From NCBI GenBank assembly GCA_002410715.1, contig DHOG01000057.1, positions 1,450-23,600 on the forward strand: a DNA stretch of 22,151 bases, written 5' to 3'. A program made the translations under genes and the position numbers. Each line of letters opens with the position of its first letter. Positions within the stretch are counted from its first letter, which is position 1. Source of the stretch: Ruminococcaceae bacterium UBA5396 (GTDB taxonomy: Bacteria > Bacillota > Clostridia > Oscillospirales > Acutalibacteraceae). Positions 1 through 8,662 of this stretch are shown here, in pieces. Under the pieces are notes generated by a model, which worked only from the letters and a program-made list of their open reading frames with translations, did not search any database and had not been told where the DNA came from.

Positions 1-307
1 ACTTATTATTTATAAAACCGTATGGCTTTTATGAATTGAAAAAATAGAGTCTTTCGTCTGTTCAAGCTTATCAACGTGCTACGAAATGTAATAAATTGCT
101 CCTGCTAAAATGCAAGGTTGCTTCTCGCCAAGTCAACTCTGGTTCTAAACAATCCTGTTTAGGGGATTTGATTCCTATTTGCTCATTTTGATTTGGATTA
201 TCCAACATGTACGGTGTTGACGGATTCCTGTTACCAAATAGTTATCATGGGCAGGTTATCAATGGTTTTATTTTCTATAATATTCACCCCGATTTTTGCT
301 TTGTATA
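1..307. other. Gene-free stretch downstream of the gajB-like gene
   Basis: No convincing open reading frame, RNA gene, strong hairpin or att-like repeat of the guaA 3' end was seen here. The sequence is AT-rich. It follows the last gene of the defence operon, but no clear hairpin plus T-tract terminator was recognised. Confidence 0.5.
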
Positions 308-2245
308 TCAACAAAGAAAATCATACTCAATCTTTAGGCCTGTCCTTATAATATAGGAATCCAGGCTTTTTTCTATTATATCTCGTGAACAACCAGAAGC
401 GATATGAATATATATTTCATCTATAGCTCTACTGCATGCTACATAGTACATCCTAACGAACTCATCTGATGTATTTTCAGCAGTTAATTGTGGTGCCGAG
501 AACATGTCAGATAAACTTATATTGTCGAATTTGTTCGGAGTAACACTTACAATAACTTTCTTCCATTCAAGTCCTTTTGCTTGATGCACGGTCATATATC
601 GACTTTTTTCAGAGAACACCTCGGTAAATAGTTTATATGATGTATCCCAGTAAAGTTGTCCGACTGCGTTTACAAGCTTTTCATTATCTTGTTCATTAAA
701 AACAGGTATTTTGAACTCGTCAGATAATATTAATTCTTTAAGGTCAGCGTAGGCCTCTTTTTTCAAAGAGTCATTAAAATTTTGTATGACATTACATGTA
801 ATAGTATCCTTTTCAATTGGTGCAAATGTTTCTTTTGCCAATGAATCTAATTCAAAAATCATTTTGGGGAGAATTGCTTTAAAGTTTATTTTTGAATACA
901 GTTTTAATGCTGACAGCATATCAATGAATGACCCTTTTGAATAGCTCTCCCAAAGAGTAAAAATAAAGCGAAATGTTCTCACCCAAGTTACATTGCTGTA
1001 TTCGGCTATTTCATCTCTGAGCTGAATAGGGGTGTTATAGTAACTGTTATAAATTGATTTTAGAAGTTTTGATTGCTCTTCAGTAATATCTTTGATATAA
1101 TCAAATGCAGCAGCCCACGTTCTTGTTAAAACGACGCCGCCGTCGGACATTACTCTATCAATAACTTCTGCTATTTTAGGAGAATTACCAATAAGAAAAT
1201 TAACCTTATTAGATTCGGTCTTCTCCCATTCATCGTTTGACTTATATTTTCTAATACTGTTTTGAACAACAGTTGTGTCAGACTGGCGCAAAAAATTGCA
1301 GAAATTCACTATATTGTTTGTTGATCTTCTGTTGCCAGAAATTGAATAATCGATATCACGACCTGAATCAATTTTGAAATTCTTAAAATCATTCGGTTTT
1401 GCGCCTTGAAAGCTATATATTGATTGTGCTATATCGCCCACAATGCATATATGCGTAGATTTTTTACCAACTAATTCTATTAGTAGTGTTTGCAACGGAT
1501 TAGTATCTTGAAATTCATCAACAAAGATAAAAGGGAACTTAACCCTAATTGCATATAATGCTGTTGGATTCTCTTGCAATATTCTATAGCCAAAATACAG
1601 TATCTCATTGTGGGTAAGTTTCCGCACAACTGACCAGATATACTGCTTAATCGGAACAACGTGTTCTTTACCGATCTTGGGGGAATGTTTGATTGAAGGC
1701 TCGTATTTTTTGCTTTGTCCTATTGCTTCAATAAAAACATCATTGTTTACTTCTACCTCGCCCATAACTTTTTTGCTGTAGTCAATAACTGTATTGCCGA
1801 ATTTAACTGGGTCCGTATCTCTAATAAACTGATATATCTCGTCTTTATTGGTGCCATGTAGAATTCCTAATCCTTCAATCTGTGAAGATATTGCTCCTTT
1901 TGGATTGACTGATATATTAAAATCAGACTGCATTATAGAAATTAAATCAGTCTGAAATGGTTTTATTATATTATCAATAATAAAGCCATGAATTGTATTG
2001 GCTTGAACGTATTCGGTAAACTTATCAAGCCTTCTTGTTATTTCATCAACAGCTGCATTTGTATATGTAATGCATAGTACTTTACGAGAATTGCTCTTAG
2101 TAATCAATTCATTAGTAGAAACAATGTTTTTAACATTTTCAACAAGAAAATGAGTTTTCCCAGCCCCAGGACCAGCATATACTTTTATATTGTGAGATAG
2201 TTGTTCAGGAGTTAATATATCGCCAGAAGCTATTTCGTTAGCCAT
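308..2245 (-). CDS. gajB: UvrD/Rep-family superfamily 1 helicase, GajB-like subunit of a Gabija-type system
   Basis: The 645-residue protein carries the UvrD-type SF1 helicase motifs in order: Walker A GPGAGKT at 25-31, motif Ia ITYTNAA near 59-65, TIHGF at 84-88, Walker B DEFQD at 243-247, motif III VGDIAQSIYSFQGA at 269-282, motif IV NRRS at 305-308, motif V VHQAKGLEW at 553-561 and motif VI YVACSRA at 601-607. The ATG start has AGGAGG seven bases upstream. The gene overlaps the end of the OLD-family gene by 16 bp. A UvrD-like helicase directly after an OLD ATPase/TOPRIM gene defines class 2 OLD, i.e. Gabija, where GajB is thought to act with GajA in degrading or sensing phage DNA. It is longer than the roughly 490-residue Bacillus cereus prototype, so GajB-like is safer than GajB. 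It is the last gene of the operon. Confidence 0.85.
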   Translation of the reverse strand: MANEIASGDILTPEQLSHNIKVYAGPGAGKTHFLVENVKNIVSTNELITKSNSRKVLCITYTNAAVDEITRRLDKFTEYVQANTIHGFIIDNIIKPFQTDLISIMQSDFNISVNPKGAISSQIEGLGILHGTNKDEIYQFIRDTDPVKFGNTVIDYSKKVMGEVEVNNDVFIEAIGQSKKYEPSIKHSPKIGKEHVVPIKQYIWSVVRKLTHNEILYFGYRILQENPTALYAIRVKFPFIFVDEFQDTNPLQTLLIELVGKKSTHICIVGDIAQSIYSFQGAKPNDFKNFKIDSGRDIDYSISGNRRSTNNIVNFCNFLRQSDTTVVQNSIRKYKSNDEWEKTESNKVNFLIGNSPKIAEVIDRVMSDGGVVLTRTWAAAFDYIKDITEEQSKLLKSIYNSYYNTPIQLRDEIAEYSNVTWVRTFRFIFTLWESYSKGSFIDMLSALKLYSKINFKAILPKMIFELDSLAKETFAPIEKDTITCNVIQNFNDSLKKEAYADLKELILSDEFKIPVFNEQDNEKLVNAVGQLYWDTSYKLFTEVFSEKSRYMTVHQAKGLEWKKVIVSVTPNKFDNISLSDMFSAPQLTAENTSDEFVRMYYVACSRAIDEIYIHIASGCSRDIIEKSLDSYIIRTGLKIEYDFLC

Positions 2246-4248
2246 TCCAAACCCTCCTGAATATACTTCGGAACTGTTATCTTTGTCTTTTTATCTTCCC
2301 CATATAATTTTTCATTGGTCAATATTTGAAGTGCTAAATCTCCTTTGCTGTTTTCAGCATAGTGTAGAAATAGTTCTGAGAAAACAAGCTTTTCATAAAA
2401 GTTTGTCAATTCTTCTTTGGTATCTATTCGCTGATTATAAGCGTCTAAATATGGTTTAACAGCCTTTTTAGTCCTACCGTCAAGAATGTCTATGTTTGTA
2501 ATCCAATCAGATATATTAAACTTATATGCTTTACTAAACGCCTTCAATGAATCACAGACTGACATATCAAAGAGAACATCGGCTACACTATCATCAGACA
2601 TATTTGTTATAAATAATTCATCTTCAAATGTTCGTCCACCACATTCCTGCGTGAACACCGCAAAATTCTCTATATTAAATCGTTCTTTGAGTTTTTCAAT
2701 ATGCGGAACAGCATATGAATCATAATCAGACTTTGATTGAAGCACTCCATCCACAATCCATTTGAAATCCTTATCAGTAATGCACAGGACTCTTTTTTTG
2801 ACATGATTGCCATTGAAAAGCTCAACGAAATGTTCAAAATGCTTGCCACCGATTTCAACAATAGAAATATTCTCGTCTTCATACGGGATTCCGCACTTAT
2901 CCATAAACAGTGGCATTAAAAGCTTTTCAGCAATACCCTCAACCAGTATTACATTATCGGCGAATAGCATGTCCGAACGTGTTACATCCAAAAATTTAGT
3001 TAGATGTGCTTTAGCATCTGCTTTTTTTGTACTGCCATCTATATCTATGAAATGTGTCTCAAGACTTTGTTGTGTGCAATCAGGAGGATCAATATTGCGA
3101 TTATAAGCAAGCATAAACATATTATCCAAGCCGGCTACCGCAGAGATATTGCTTGAGTGGGTTGTAACAAATATCTGCTGATTTAATTTATCCTCACTAT
3201 CGATATTCCTAAGATATTTGAACAACTTATACTGCATAGCCGGATGCAAATGTGCTTCGGGCTCTTCGAGGCACAATATTCTAAAATCCCTGCCTACTTG
3301 GATTTCATTTAGCTTAATTAGCATATATATACTGATCAAGTTGTTATACCCAAGGCCATTATGATCTAATGGAATATTGAACTGACTTTTTGTATCTTTT
3401 ACTTCTGTAATATATGAATCGGCAATTGAGAAGTTTGCTTTTACCGAAGAGGATATGGAAACATTTCCTTTTTTCAGGCCAATTTCGTTGTTTTCATTTT
3501 CAAACAAATCCGATAATTTTGTAATTGGTGTTTTTAATTCGTTGCGCAAGCCATCAGAAACAGCTTTTTTGAATCTTTCTATTTCAGCGGCATTCTCCGA
3601 TTCTTTGGTGAATCGTTCGATTTCTTTCTTAGTTTCCTTGCGTACTTCCTCGCTTGTACGTTCCGCTCCGATAAAACGAATATCAAATATTGATGAAACT
3701 GATTTCTGATCGGCTTTTGTATTGCTTATTCCATTTGTATACTTCCAAGCATAATTATTGTTTATGAAACGGTTCAGAACAATAAGATATTCTTCAAAAC
3801 CGGAAACATTTGCCACAGCATTCTTGTATTCCTCAAGATACTTTACATCCAAAGAAAAAATTGCTTTAACCTCTGCGGCAATATTGTATTCGACTTTTCC
3901 ATCCTTTTCTGTACGGTTATCAGAAAATCCTTTTATCCCGAGAAATGGTAAAAGCTTAATTATACTTTCATCTGTAGTGTCATCTTCTACGATTCTATGA
4001 CTGATATAATACTCAATGATAATACTTGGTGCTTCATCAAGGTATTTTTCTTTTTGTTTTAATAGATCGTTTCTATTGAAGTCATCAATAGTGATTTCGG
4101 AAGGTGAAGATAAGAGTTTTATTGCATATAAAAGACCAGTCTTGCCAGAGTTATTTGCACCGATTATGACATTTAACCCTTTATGAAATTCCATAGTAAA
4201 ATCATAGAAATTCCTGTAGTTTTGAATATGTATTTTACTTATAAACAC
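2230..4248 (-). CDS. gajA: OLD-family ATPase with TOPRIM nuclease domain, GajA-like subunit of a Gabija-type system
   Basis: About 672 residues. The N-terminal half is an ABC-type (AAA15) ATPase: Walker A GANNSGKT at 30-37, a signature-like NGLGYNN near 297-303, Walker B with LCLEEPEAHLHP near 325-336, and the switch TTHSS near 362-366. A TOPRIM nuclease domain follows: the acidic motif LVEGIAEKLLMP with Glu437, and TDKD with Asp492 and Asp494. GajA proteins are sequence-dependent DNA-nicking endonucleases regulated by nucleotides; that role is inferred here. AGGAGG lies 10 bases before the GTG at 4248; a TTG at 4254 lies only 4 bases away and is an alternative start giving two more residues. 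It sits about 46 bp after the specificity-subunit gene and overlaps the helicase gene, so it is probably co-transcribed with both. It is longer than the roughly 580-residue prototype. Confidence 0.85.
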   Translation of the reverse strand: MFISKIHIQNYRNFYDFTMEFHKGLNVIIGANNSGKTGLLYAIKLLSSPSEITIDDFNRNDLLKQKEKYLDEAPSIIIEYYISHRIVEDDTTDESIIKLLPFLGIKGFSDNRTEKDGKVEYNIAAEVKAIFSLDVKYLEEYKNAVANVSGFEEYLIVLNRFINNNYAWKYTNGISNTKADQKSVSSIFDIRFIGAERTSEEVRKETKKEIERFTKESENAAEIERFKKAVSDGLRNELKTPITKLSDLFENENNEIGLKKGNVSISSSVKANFSIADSYITEVKDTKSQFNIPLDHNGLGYNNLISIYMLIKLNEIQVGRDFRILCLEEPEAHLHPAMQYKLFKYLRNIDSEDKLNQQIFVTTHSSNISAVAGLDNMFMLAYNRNIDPPDCTQQSLETHFIDIDGSTKKADAKAHLTKFLDVTRSDMLFADNVILVEGIAEKLLMPLFMDKCGIPYEDENISIVEIGGKHFEHFVELFNGNHVKKRVLCITDKDFKWIVDGVLQSKSDYDSYAVPHIEKLKERFNIENFAVFTQECGGRTFEDELFITNMSDDSVADVLFDMSVCDSLKAFSKAYKFNISDWITNIDILDGRTKKAVKPYLDAYNQRIDTKEELTNFYEKLVFSELFLHYAENSKGDLALQILTNEKLYGEDKKTKITVPKYIQEGLEWLTK

Positions 4249-4294
4249 AGGCAAACACCCTCCTCACGAATCAGCATTGCTTTATTTCAGAGTT

Positions 4295-5224
4295 TTATAT
4301 CCTGTCACCGTATGGCAGGGACTTCATATAATTCTCCATAAAAGCCCAATTAGGTTTGTCGTTTACACTGGGTAGCTTTATCACTGTTGACTTCATGCTC
4401 TCCAATACCCATTTGCGCCCATATGAGTAGCGATATTTTTCTTGACGCAGAACTGCACAGATGAACAACGCAATATACTTATTGAAATCAACACCATTTT
4501 CAGGCTTGAAATATAGAACATTAACATCATCAGTTGCCCAAAAAGGCTTTGGCTGATAGAAGGCTTCTCCAACTGAGCCATTGTAACTCAGTGATATAGT
4601 GTTTCCTTCGTGAATTGCTGGTTGCCCAATAAAATTAGCCACTCCATTATTTGAATCAATTGCCCCTATATACGGTGTGGTTCCTTCAGTTTGATCGTCA
4701 GATGTTAACCTTTTACCTTTTTTCACTTCAAACAGATCACCAATGCAGTAATCTTTCCATGTTCCAACAGAAAGGTGAAATATATTGGCGTTGTTGCTTG
4801 ATGAAATGGGATGAATACTTGTATTATTTATTATCGCATAGTTAATTTCTGGAACATATAAATCGCCAAGTGTTCTATCAGCTTGCCGACCGTAGTTATA
4901 TTTGAAAGCGTTATATCGAATGCACATTACATAAAATAGTTTTTCAGCGCTTGTCATAGTAACTTTTTCTTCAAGAACAGCTACCTGATGTGCAACATAG
5001 CAGCGTTTGGCCTGTAAATGTGCCATCAGCACAGACCCTTTAAGCGGCACAGTTATACAACCAGCAGGATATATTTTTAGGCCCTCTTCAACTTTCACCT
5101 TGCCAACAACACCATTATTCTTTTCTTGTGAACTGACAAAACTGATACCGTTTTCATCAGGTGTCATTTCTGCGTATATAAGCGTTTTGGGATATGTTAT
5201 ATTAAAGAGTTCACTTAATTTCAT
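4295..5224 (-). CDS. Restriction-modification DNA specificity subunit (HsdS/BcgIB-like) with two target recognition domains
   Basis: The 309-residue protein is an internal duplication. FVSSQEKNNGV at 29-39 pairs with YIGAIDSNNGV at 185-195, and YNYGRQADRTL near 109-119 pairs with YSYGRKWVLES near 266-276. Each half ends in the LP/VP-type stretch typical of type I target recognition domains, so the subunit should read a two-part asymmetric DNA site. Its length is close to the roughly 340-residue BcgIB subunit and shorter than typical HsdS. Its ATG overlaps the stop of the methyltransferase gene as ATGA (5221-5224), which implies translational coupling and complex formation with that protein. 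The actual recognition sequence cannot be read from the gene. Confidence 0.85.
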   Translation of the reverse strand: MKLSELFNITYPKTLIYAEMTPDENGISFVSSQEKNNGVVGKVKVEEGLKIYPAGCITVPLKGSVLMAHLQAKRCYVAHQVAVLEEKVTMTSAEKLFYVMCIRYNAFKYNYGRQADRTLGDLYVPEINYAIINNTSIHPISSSNNANIFHLSVGTWKDYCIGDLFEVKKGKRLTSDDQTEGTTPYIGAIDSNNGVANFIGQPAIHEGNTISLSYNGSVGEAFYQPKPFWATDDVNVLYFKPENGVDFNKYIALFICAVLRQEKYRYSYGRKWVLESMKSTVIKLPSVNDKPNWAFMENYMKSLPYGDRI

Positions 5225-7035
5225 TGTACATCACCGCTTTTTACCAAGTATGCCAGATAATCATTGATAGTCTGCTGAAAGTCTTGCTCGGTCAATTTTG
5301 TATAGTCGGTTTTCATATATGCTTCGCAAAGCCATTCATCGTCGCCGGAAACTTTATGAACCGCTGAAAATCCGTCAACCACTTTGCTTTTTCTATAGGC
5401 ATCAATCCACTGTTCTTCGATGGAAACCCATTTGCTTTTTCCAGTAGTCGGATCCGTTTGTTCTACGCGCCCAAGATTCTTTTTCTTTTTGAAGCCATCG
5501 TCTTTATAGTACCCGAAGAAAGTATAGGGGCTGTCACTGTGCTTTTTCCCAATTTCAAAAACCATACAGCAGGCGGAAGCGCTTGCGCCGGGATAAAAGA
5601 TCTCGTTTGGCAGAGTAAATACAGCCTTAAGCGTATTCTCTTTCAATATTTCTCGTTTAATTTTTGATATTTCTCCACTCGTACCAATCGCGCAGGCAAC
5701 CGGCAGCAATACTGCTAATGTTGCCTGCTGATTGATTGAATTGAGAGTGTCTGCAATATACTTCACGAAATAAAAGCCTTTTGATGGGTCCTCTTTCTTG
5801 TTCGAAGCCCATGTTCTTACGTAATTTGCAGGCAGATGAATCCTTTGCCCGTTATATGGCGGATTCATCAATATGACATTTGGCTTTGCTTCCTTGATCC
5901 AATCGCCTAAATTAAAACAGCTGCCCTGCCGAATGTTGGAATTGCCGTCTGAATGGATCAGCATATTCGTCGTAGCTAAGCCATAAATGTTTTCATCAAA
6001 TTCGATTCCGAAGATTTGATGCTTTTTCACATTCTCCTGTTCAGCTGCGGTTGCGCAGTCGTCCAATGCCTGTGTCATTGCTCTGACCAAAAAGGAGCCG
6101 CTGCCGCAACACGGGTCAAGCACGATAGAATGCTTGTTGACACCGGCAACCTTTGCCATGAAATCCGTAATATGGTCTGGTGTGAAAGCCTGATTTTTAT
6201 CGGATTTGCCTACATATTTATTAAAGGTGACAAAGAATAGGTTTAAAAGATCTTGACCAGAAGTGCTTTTGTCGTTAATAAACGGGAGAATGTTGTTCTC
6301 AATATCCGTTAGTATTTCTCTGAAAGGCTCAATACGAAGTTGCCGTATATATTGATTGTTCAGTACATTATTATTCAATACCGTCAGTTTTTCAGCCTTA
6401 TTCAGATCATTTGTAAGAAGACCTTCCAGTACTTCCTTTATTTTTGCTCGAATTTGTGCAGCTGTTATCGAAGGCGTCGAATAATCAAGGCCGTTTTTAA
6501 GTGCAAGTACGCAAGTCCCGACAAACTGACTGCGAAGCTTCTCGGGTATACTGTGGCGATGCAGCATTTCATTGAGCTTATAGGTATTCTGCATCACCTT
6601 CTCTTTATCGTTGATTTTAGAAGTATACATATCAACGTATTCGGCCATGGAGCGAAGCGCTGTTTCCTTCGGCAAATAGTCAGCATCCGAAATAACGCCG
6701 CGCCATACCATGACGCTATCGTCATTTGTATTAGCTAATATGGCTATTGTCTTATTGCCAGTCAACGCTTTTTCATACTCAACGTAAGCAGATAATTGCC
6801 TAGTTGCCTCTGAAAGATTGGCTGAAAAGTTCTGTTTGGTTTCAATCAAAACTGAAACATTATCTTTCACAAAACGGATGTCCAACTTTTCAAAGGAACG
6901 CCCAGCATCATTTTGTATTGGTGTAAATGTCAGCGAAGCAGCACGATACGCTTTTGGATAACTGAATTCATCGTTTTCAATATTGCTGACAAGGAATTCT
7001 CTGCCAACAGTGGCTATCATATCTGTTCGGATCAT
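5221..7035 (-). CDS. Fused PD-(D/E)XK nuclease and N6-adenine methyltransferase, BcgIA-like restriction-modification subunit
   Basis: 604 residues from the ATG at 7035, which has GGAGG eight bases upstream and overlaps the toxin stop as ATGA; an in-frame GTG at 7050 lacks a good site. The N-terminus has a nuclease-like signature: Asp52 in KLDIRF, then LIETKQ with Glu65 and Lys67, followed by a helix containing QLSAY. The rest is an HsdM-type methyltransferase: motif X region NQAFTPDHI near 281-289, SAM-binding DPCCGSGSF at 307-315, catalytic NPPY at 391-394. Together with the separate two-domain specificity subunit this matches type IIB systems such as BcgI, where one A subunit both cuts and methylates. 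No HsdR gene is present, as expected if cleavage is built in. If the nuclease domain were inactive, it would be a solitary methyltransferase. Confidence 0.85.
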   Translation of the reverse strand: MIRTDMIATVGREFLVSNIENDEFSYPKAYRAASLTFTPIQNDAGRSFEKLDIRFVKDNVSVLIETKQNFSANLSEATRQLSAYVEYEKALTGNKTIAILANTNDDSVMVWRGVISDADYLPKETALRSMAEYVDMYTSKINDKEKVMQNTYKLNEMLHRHSIPEKLRSQFVGTCVLALKNGLDYSTPSITAAQIRAKIKEVLEGLLTNDLNKAEKLTVLNNNVLNNQYIRQLRIEPFREILTDIENNILPFINDKSTSGQDLLNLFFVTFNKYVGKSDKNQAFTPDHITDFMAKVAGVNKHSIVLDPCCGSGSFLVRAMTQALDDCATAAEQENVKKHQIFGIEFDENIYGLATTNMLIHSDGNSNIRQGSCFNLGDWIKEAKPNVILMNPPYNGQRIHLPANYVRTWASNKKEDPSKGFYFVKYIADTLNSINQQATLAVLLPVACAIGTSGEISKIKREILKENTLKAVFTLPNEIFYPGASASACCMVFEIGKKHSDSPYTFFGYYKDDGFKKKKNLGRVEQTDPTTGKSKWVSIEEQWIDAYRKSKVVDGFSAVHKVSGDDEWLCEAYMKTDYTKLTEQDFQQTINDYLAYLVKSGDVQ

Positions 7036-7937
7036 TTGTTTTCCCTCCACATCTGCTTAGCCGCAGACCAATGCTTTGAGTATTCTTGTGTTTCAATTGC
7101 TGCAAAATATGGATCTGATAAAAAAGCATTAATTGTATTCAGAACATTACCATAATTATCTGTTTTTGTGCTGATTTTCTTTGTAAATGCTTTCCATTTC
7201 TTCTGCATACTATTGTCAGCGTCAAACGTCATAATCTGCTCAAACTGTTCAATGGTATAATGACGACCACGGTTATCAAATGTCTTGCGTAAGGCTTCAG
7301 TAAGTACATCACCGTCAAAGTCGAATTTGTTTGCCAGATAGTAAAGATCATAATAATCCTTCATGCGGCTGGAAAACTCCATCAGGCTCAAAATTGCATC
7401 CAGCTTTTCGGCAACGGTGGTCTCTATGGAATATGTATTGACCTCAGGCGCTTCAAAATTGGAAAGCTGCGTGGGAATTTTTCGTTTCTCTTGGCGCGGT
7501 ACAATGATATCGCCAACGCAAAAATCAATACCAAAAGGGGTGCGAGTGTTCTTGATCCTGGCTACAAGGGAGGCACCGATCCCGGAGTATTTCTTTGCAA
7601 CAGCAATCGGTGCAATATTCTTTATCTCAAATGCAATAAAATCGTTGCCGGTATCAACCGCAATAATTTCCTCCAACATTTCTTGCAGACATTCCGGTGT
7701 GTTGGGCTGTTGACGCAGGAGAAAATCAACGTCAACCGTCACTCTACTGTCGAAGTTCGTCAGTGAATAGAGAAATAATCCTCCCTTGAGAACGAGATTG
7801 TTCGCATATTTTGACTTTTCAACGCGGCGGAGAAATTCTTCCTGACAAAAGAGCTGCAAGCATAGCTGATAGCTCCTCCCATTCTCAGCGGCTTTATTTT
7901 TCAGCCTCGCCAGCACAGATGCGCCTGTATCAGCCAT
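7032..7937 (-). CDS. abiEii: AbiEii-family nucleotidyltransferase toxin
   Basis: 301 residues with the nucleotidyltransferase signature of the AbiEii/AbiGii family: KGGLFL at 51-56, then RVTVDVDF at 65-72 with the two metal-binding aspartates D69 and D71. It also has GIDFCVGD at 136-143, ETTVAEKLDAI at 172-182 and RMKDYYDLYY at 191-200, all conserved blocks of this family. AbiEii is the toxin of type IV toxin-antitoxin/abortive-infection systems; homologues transfer nucleotides, in studied relatives onto tRNA. The ATG at 7937 has GGAGG nine bases upstream and overlaps the antitoxin gene by 8 bp, the standard antitoxin-then-toxin order. Its stop overlaps the next start, so it is likely co-expressed with the restriction-modification genes. 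Confidence 0.9.
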   Translation of the reverse strand: MADTGASVLARLKNKAAENGRSYQLCLQLFCQEEFLRRVEKSKYANNLVLKGGLFLYSLTNFDSRVTVDVDFLLRQQPNTPECLQEMLEEIIAVDTGNDFIAFEIKNIAPIAVAKKYSGIGASLVARIKNTRTPFGIDFCVGDIIVPRQEKRKIPTQLSNFEAPEVNTYSIETTVAEKLDAILSLMEFSSRMKDYYDLYYLANKFDFDGDVLTEALRKTFDNRGRHYTIEQFEQIMTFDADNSMQKKWKAFTKKISTKTDNYGNVLNTINAFLSDPYFAAIETQEYSKHWSAAKQMWRENK

Positions 7938-8535
7938 TGAGCAGCACCTCCATCAGTTCATTTACTCTTTTGAAAACGCCAAGCTTCTTTGCATATTTTG
8001 AAAGCTTGCTTAGGTTCTTTTGTTCGTCAGCAACATAGGAATGCATCGCTTTGTTAAACGTCTCATTATCAAGCTTGGTCCGATTCTTAAAACAGTCGCA
8101 GATCGTGCGTTCCTTGTCATATACAGCAAGCGATACGCCATTGAATATTGATAATGTCTTCCCTATCTCATAGTGCTCTTTGGAAATGAAATACGGCTTG
8201 AAAGGGACCGCTTCGATTCTCAGTTTTGGCCGCGAAATTGTGCGCGGCACCGCAAGCGTCCACACTCGCGGCGCAAAATCGCTATAACCATAATGAAAGA
8301 GAGCAGACTCCATACACACGATCCCTTCCGGTATAAGTGCCGCAAGAAGCTGTTCTTCCGAGATATTAGTATTATCAGCAAGCTGATAATAGCCATGCCG
8401 AATACGGTCAAGGAACCCTTCATTATTCAGGGCGCAGATATCAGACTTACTCAGCCCGGCTGCTACAAAATCAGCAGTCTTCGCTATGCCACCAGAAGCA
8501 GCTACTATCTGCTCTGCGGTTTCCTTTTTTGTCAT
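7930..8535 (-). CDS. abiEi: AbiEi-family antitoxin and transcriptional autoregulator
   Basis: 201 residues from the ATG at 8535. The N-terminal 50 or so residues form a winged-helix region (GGIAKTADFVAAGLSKSDI, then FLDRIRHGYYQL) followed by the AbiEi C-terminal domain with CMESALFHYGYSD near 74-86 and YDKERTICDCFKNR near 139-152. Known AbiEi proteins neutralise AbiEii without stable binding and repress their own promoter through repeated operator sites. Here two near-identical 16-bp repeats flank the predicted promoter, which fits. The start is not certain: GGTG lies a few bases before this ATG, and an in-frame GTG at 8556 would add seven residues but lacks a site. It is the first gene of the six-gene operon. 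Confidence 0.88.
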   Translation of the reverse strand: MTKKETAEQIVAASGGIAKTADFVAAGLSKSDICALNNEGFLDRIRHGYYQLADNTNISEEQLLAALIPEGIVCMESALFHYGYSDFAPRVWTLAVPRTISRPKLRIEAVPFKPYFISKEHYEIGKTLSIFNGVSLAVYDKERTICDCFKNRTKLDNETFNKAMHSYVADEQKNLSKLSKYAKKLGVFKRVNELMEVLLNG

Positions 8536-8546
8536 CTTGTCACCAA

Positions 8547-8635
8547 CTTTTTGCACACAGAAGTGTTCTCAAGTATGCTGATAGTAGTATACCACACGAT
8601 GTTCCTGCTTGACAAGACTTTCTGAACACAGAAAG
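8547..8635. repeat. Pair of 16-bp direct repeats flanking the abiE promoter, likely AbiEi operators
   Basis: CTTTTTGCACACAGAA at 8547-8562 and CTTTCTGAACACAGAA at 8618-8633 match at 14 of 16 positions and lie 71 bp apart. The upstream copy sits in a dyad CTTTCTG-AACA-CAGAAAG (8618-8635) just before the -35 box. The other copy lies downstream of the -10 box, close to the abiEi start. AbiEi proteins are known to bind repeated sites at their own promoter. Confidence 0.6.
8586..8615 (-). promoter_or_regulatory. Predicted promoter of the abiE-RM-gajAB operon
   Basis: On the minus strand a -35 box TTGTCA (8615-8610) and a -10 box TATACT (8591-8586) are separated by 18 bp, followed about 50 bp later by the abiEi start. 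No comparable promoter was noticed inside the operon. Confidence 0.65.
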
Positions 8636-8662
8636 AAATTTTATATGGTAAAAAGTTCTATG

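Noticed and set aside
1..307. Search for the second attachment site (copy of the guaA 3' end)
   Set aside because: No sequence resembling the terminal guaA codons was found; the other end must be outside the window.
5221..7050. Classic type I restriction system with a missing HsdR
   Set aside because: The N-terminal D...ExK signature and the compact S subunit fit a BcgI-like fused enzyme better than a broken type I system.
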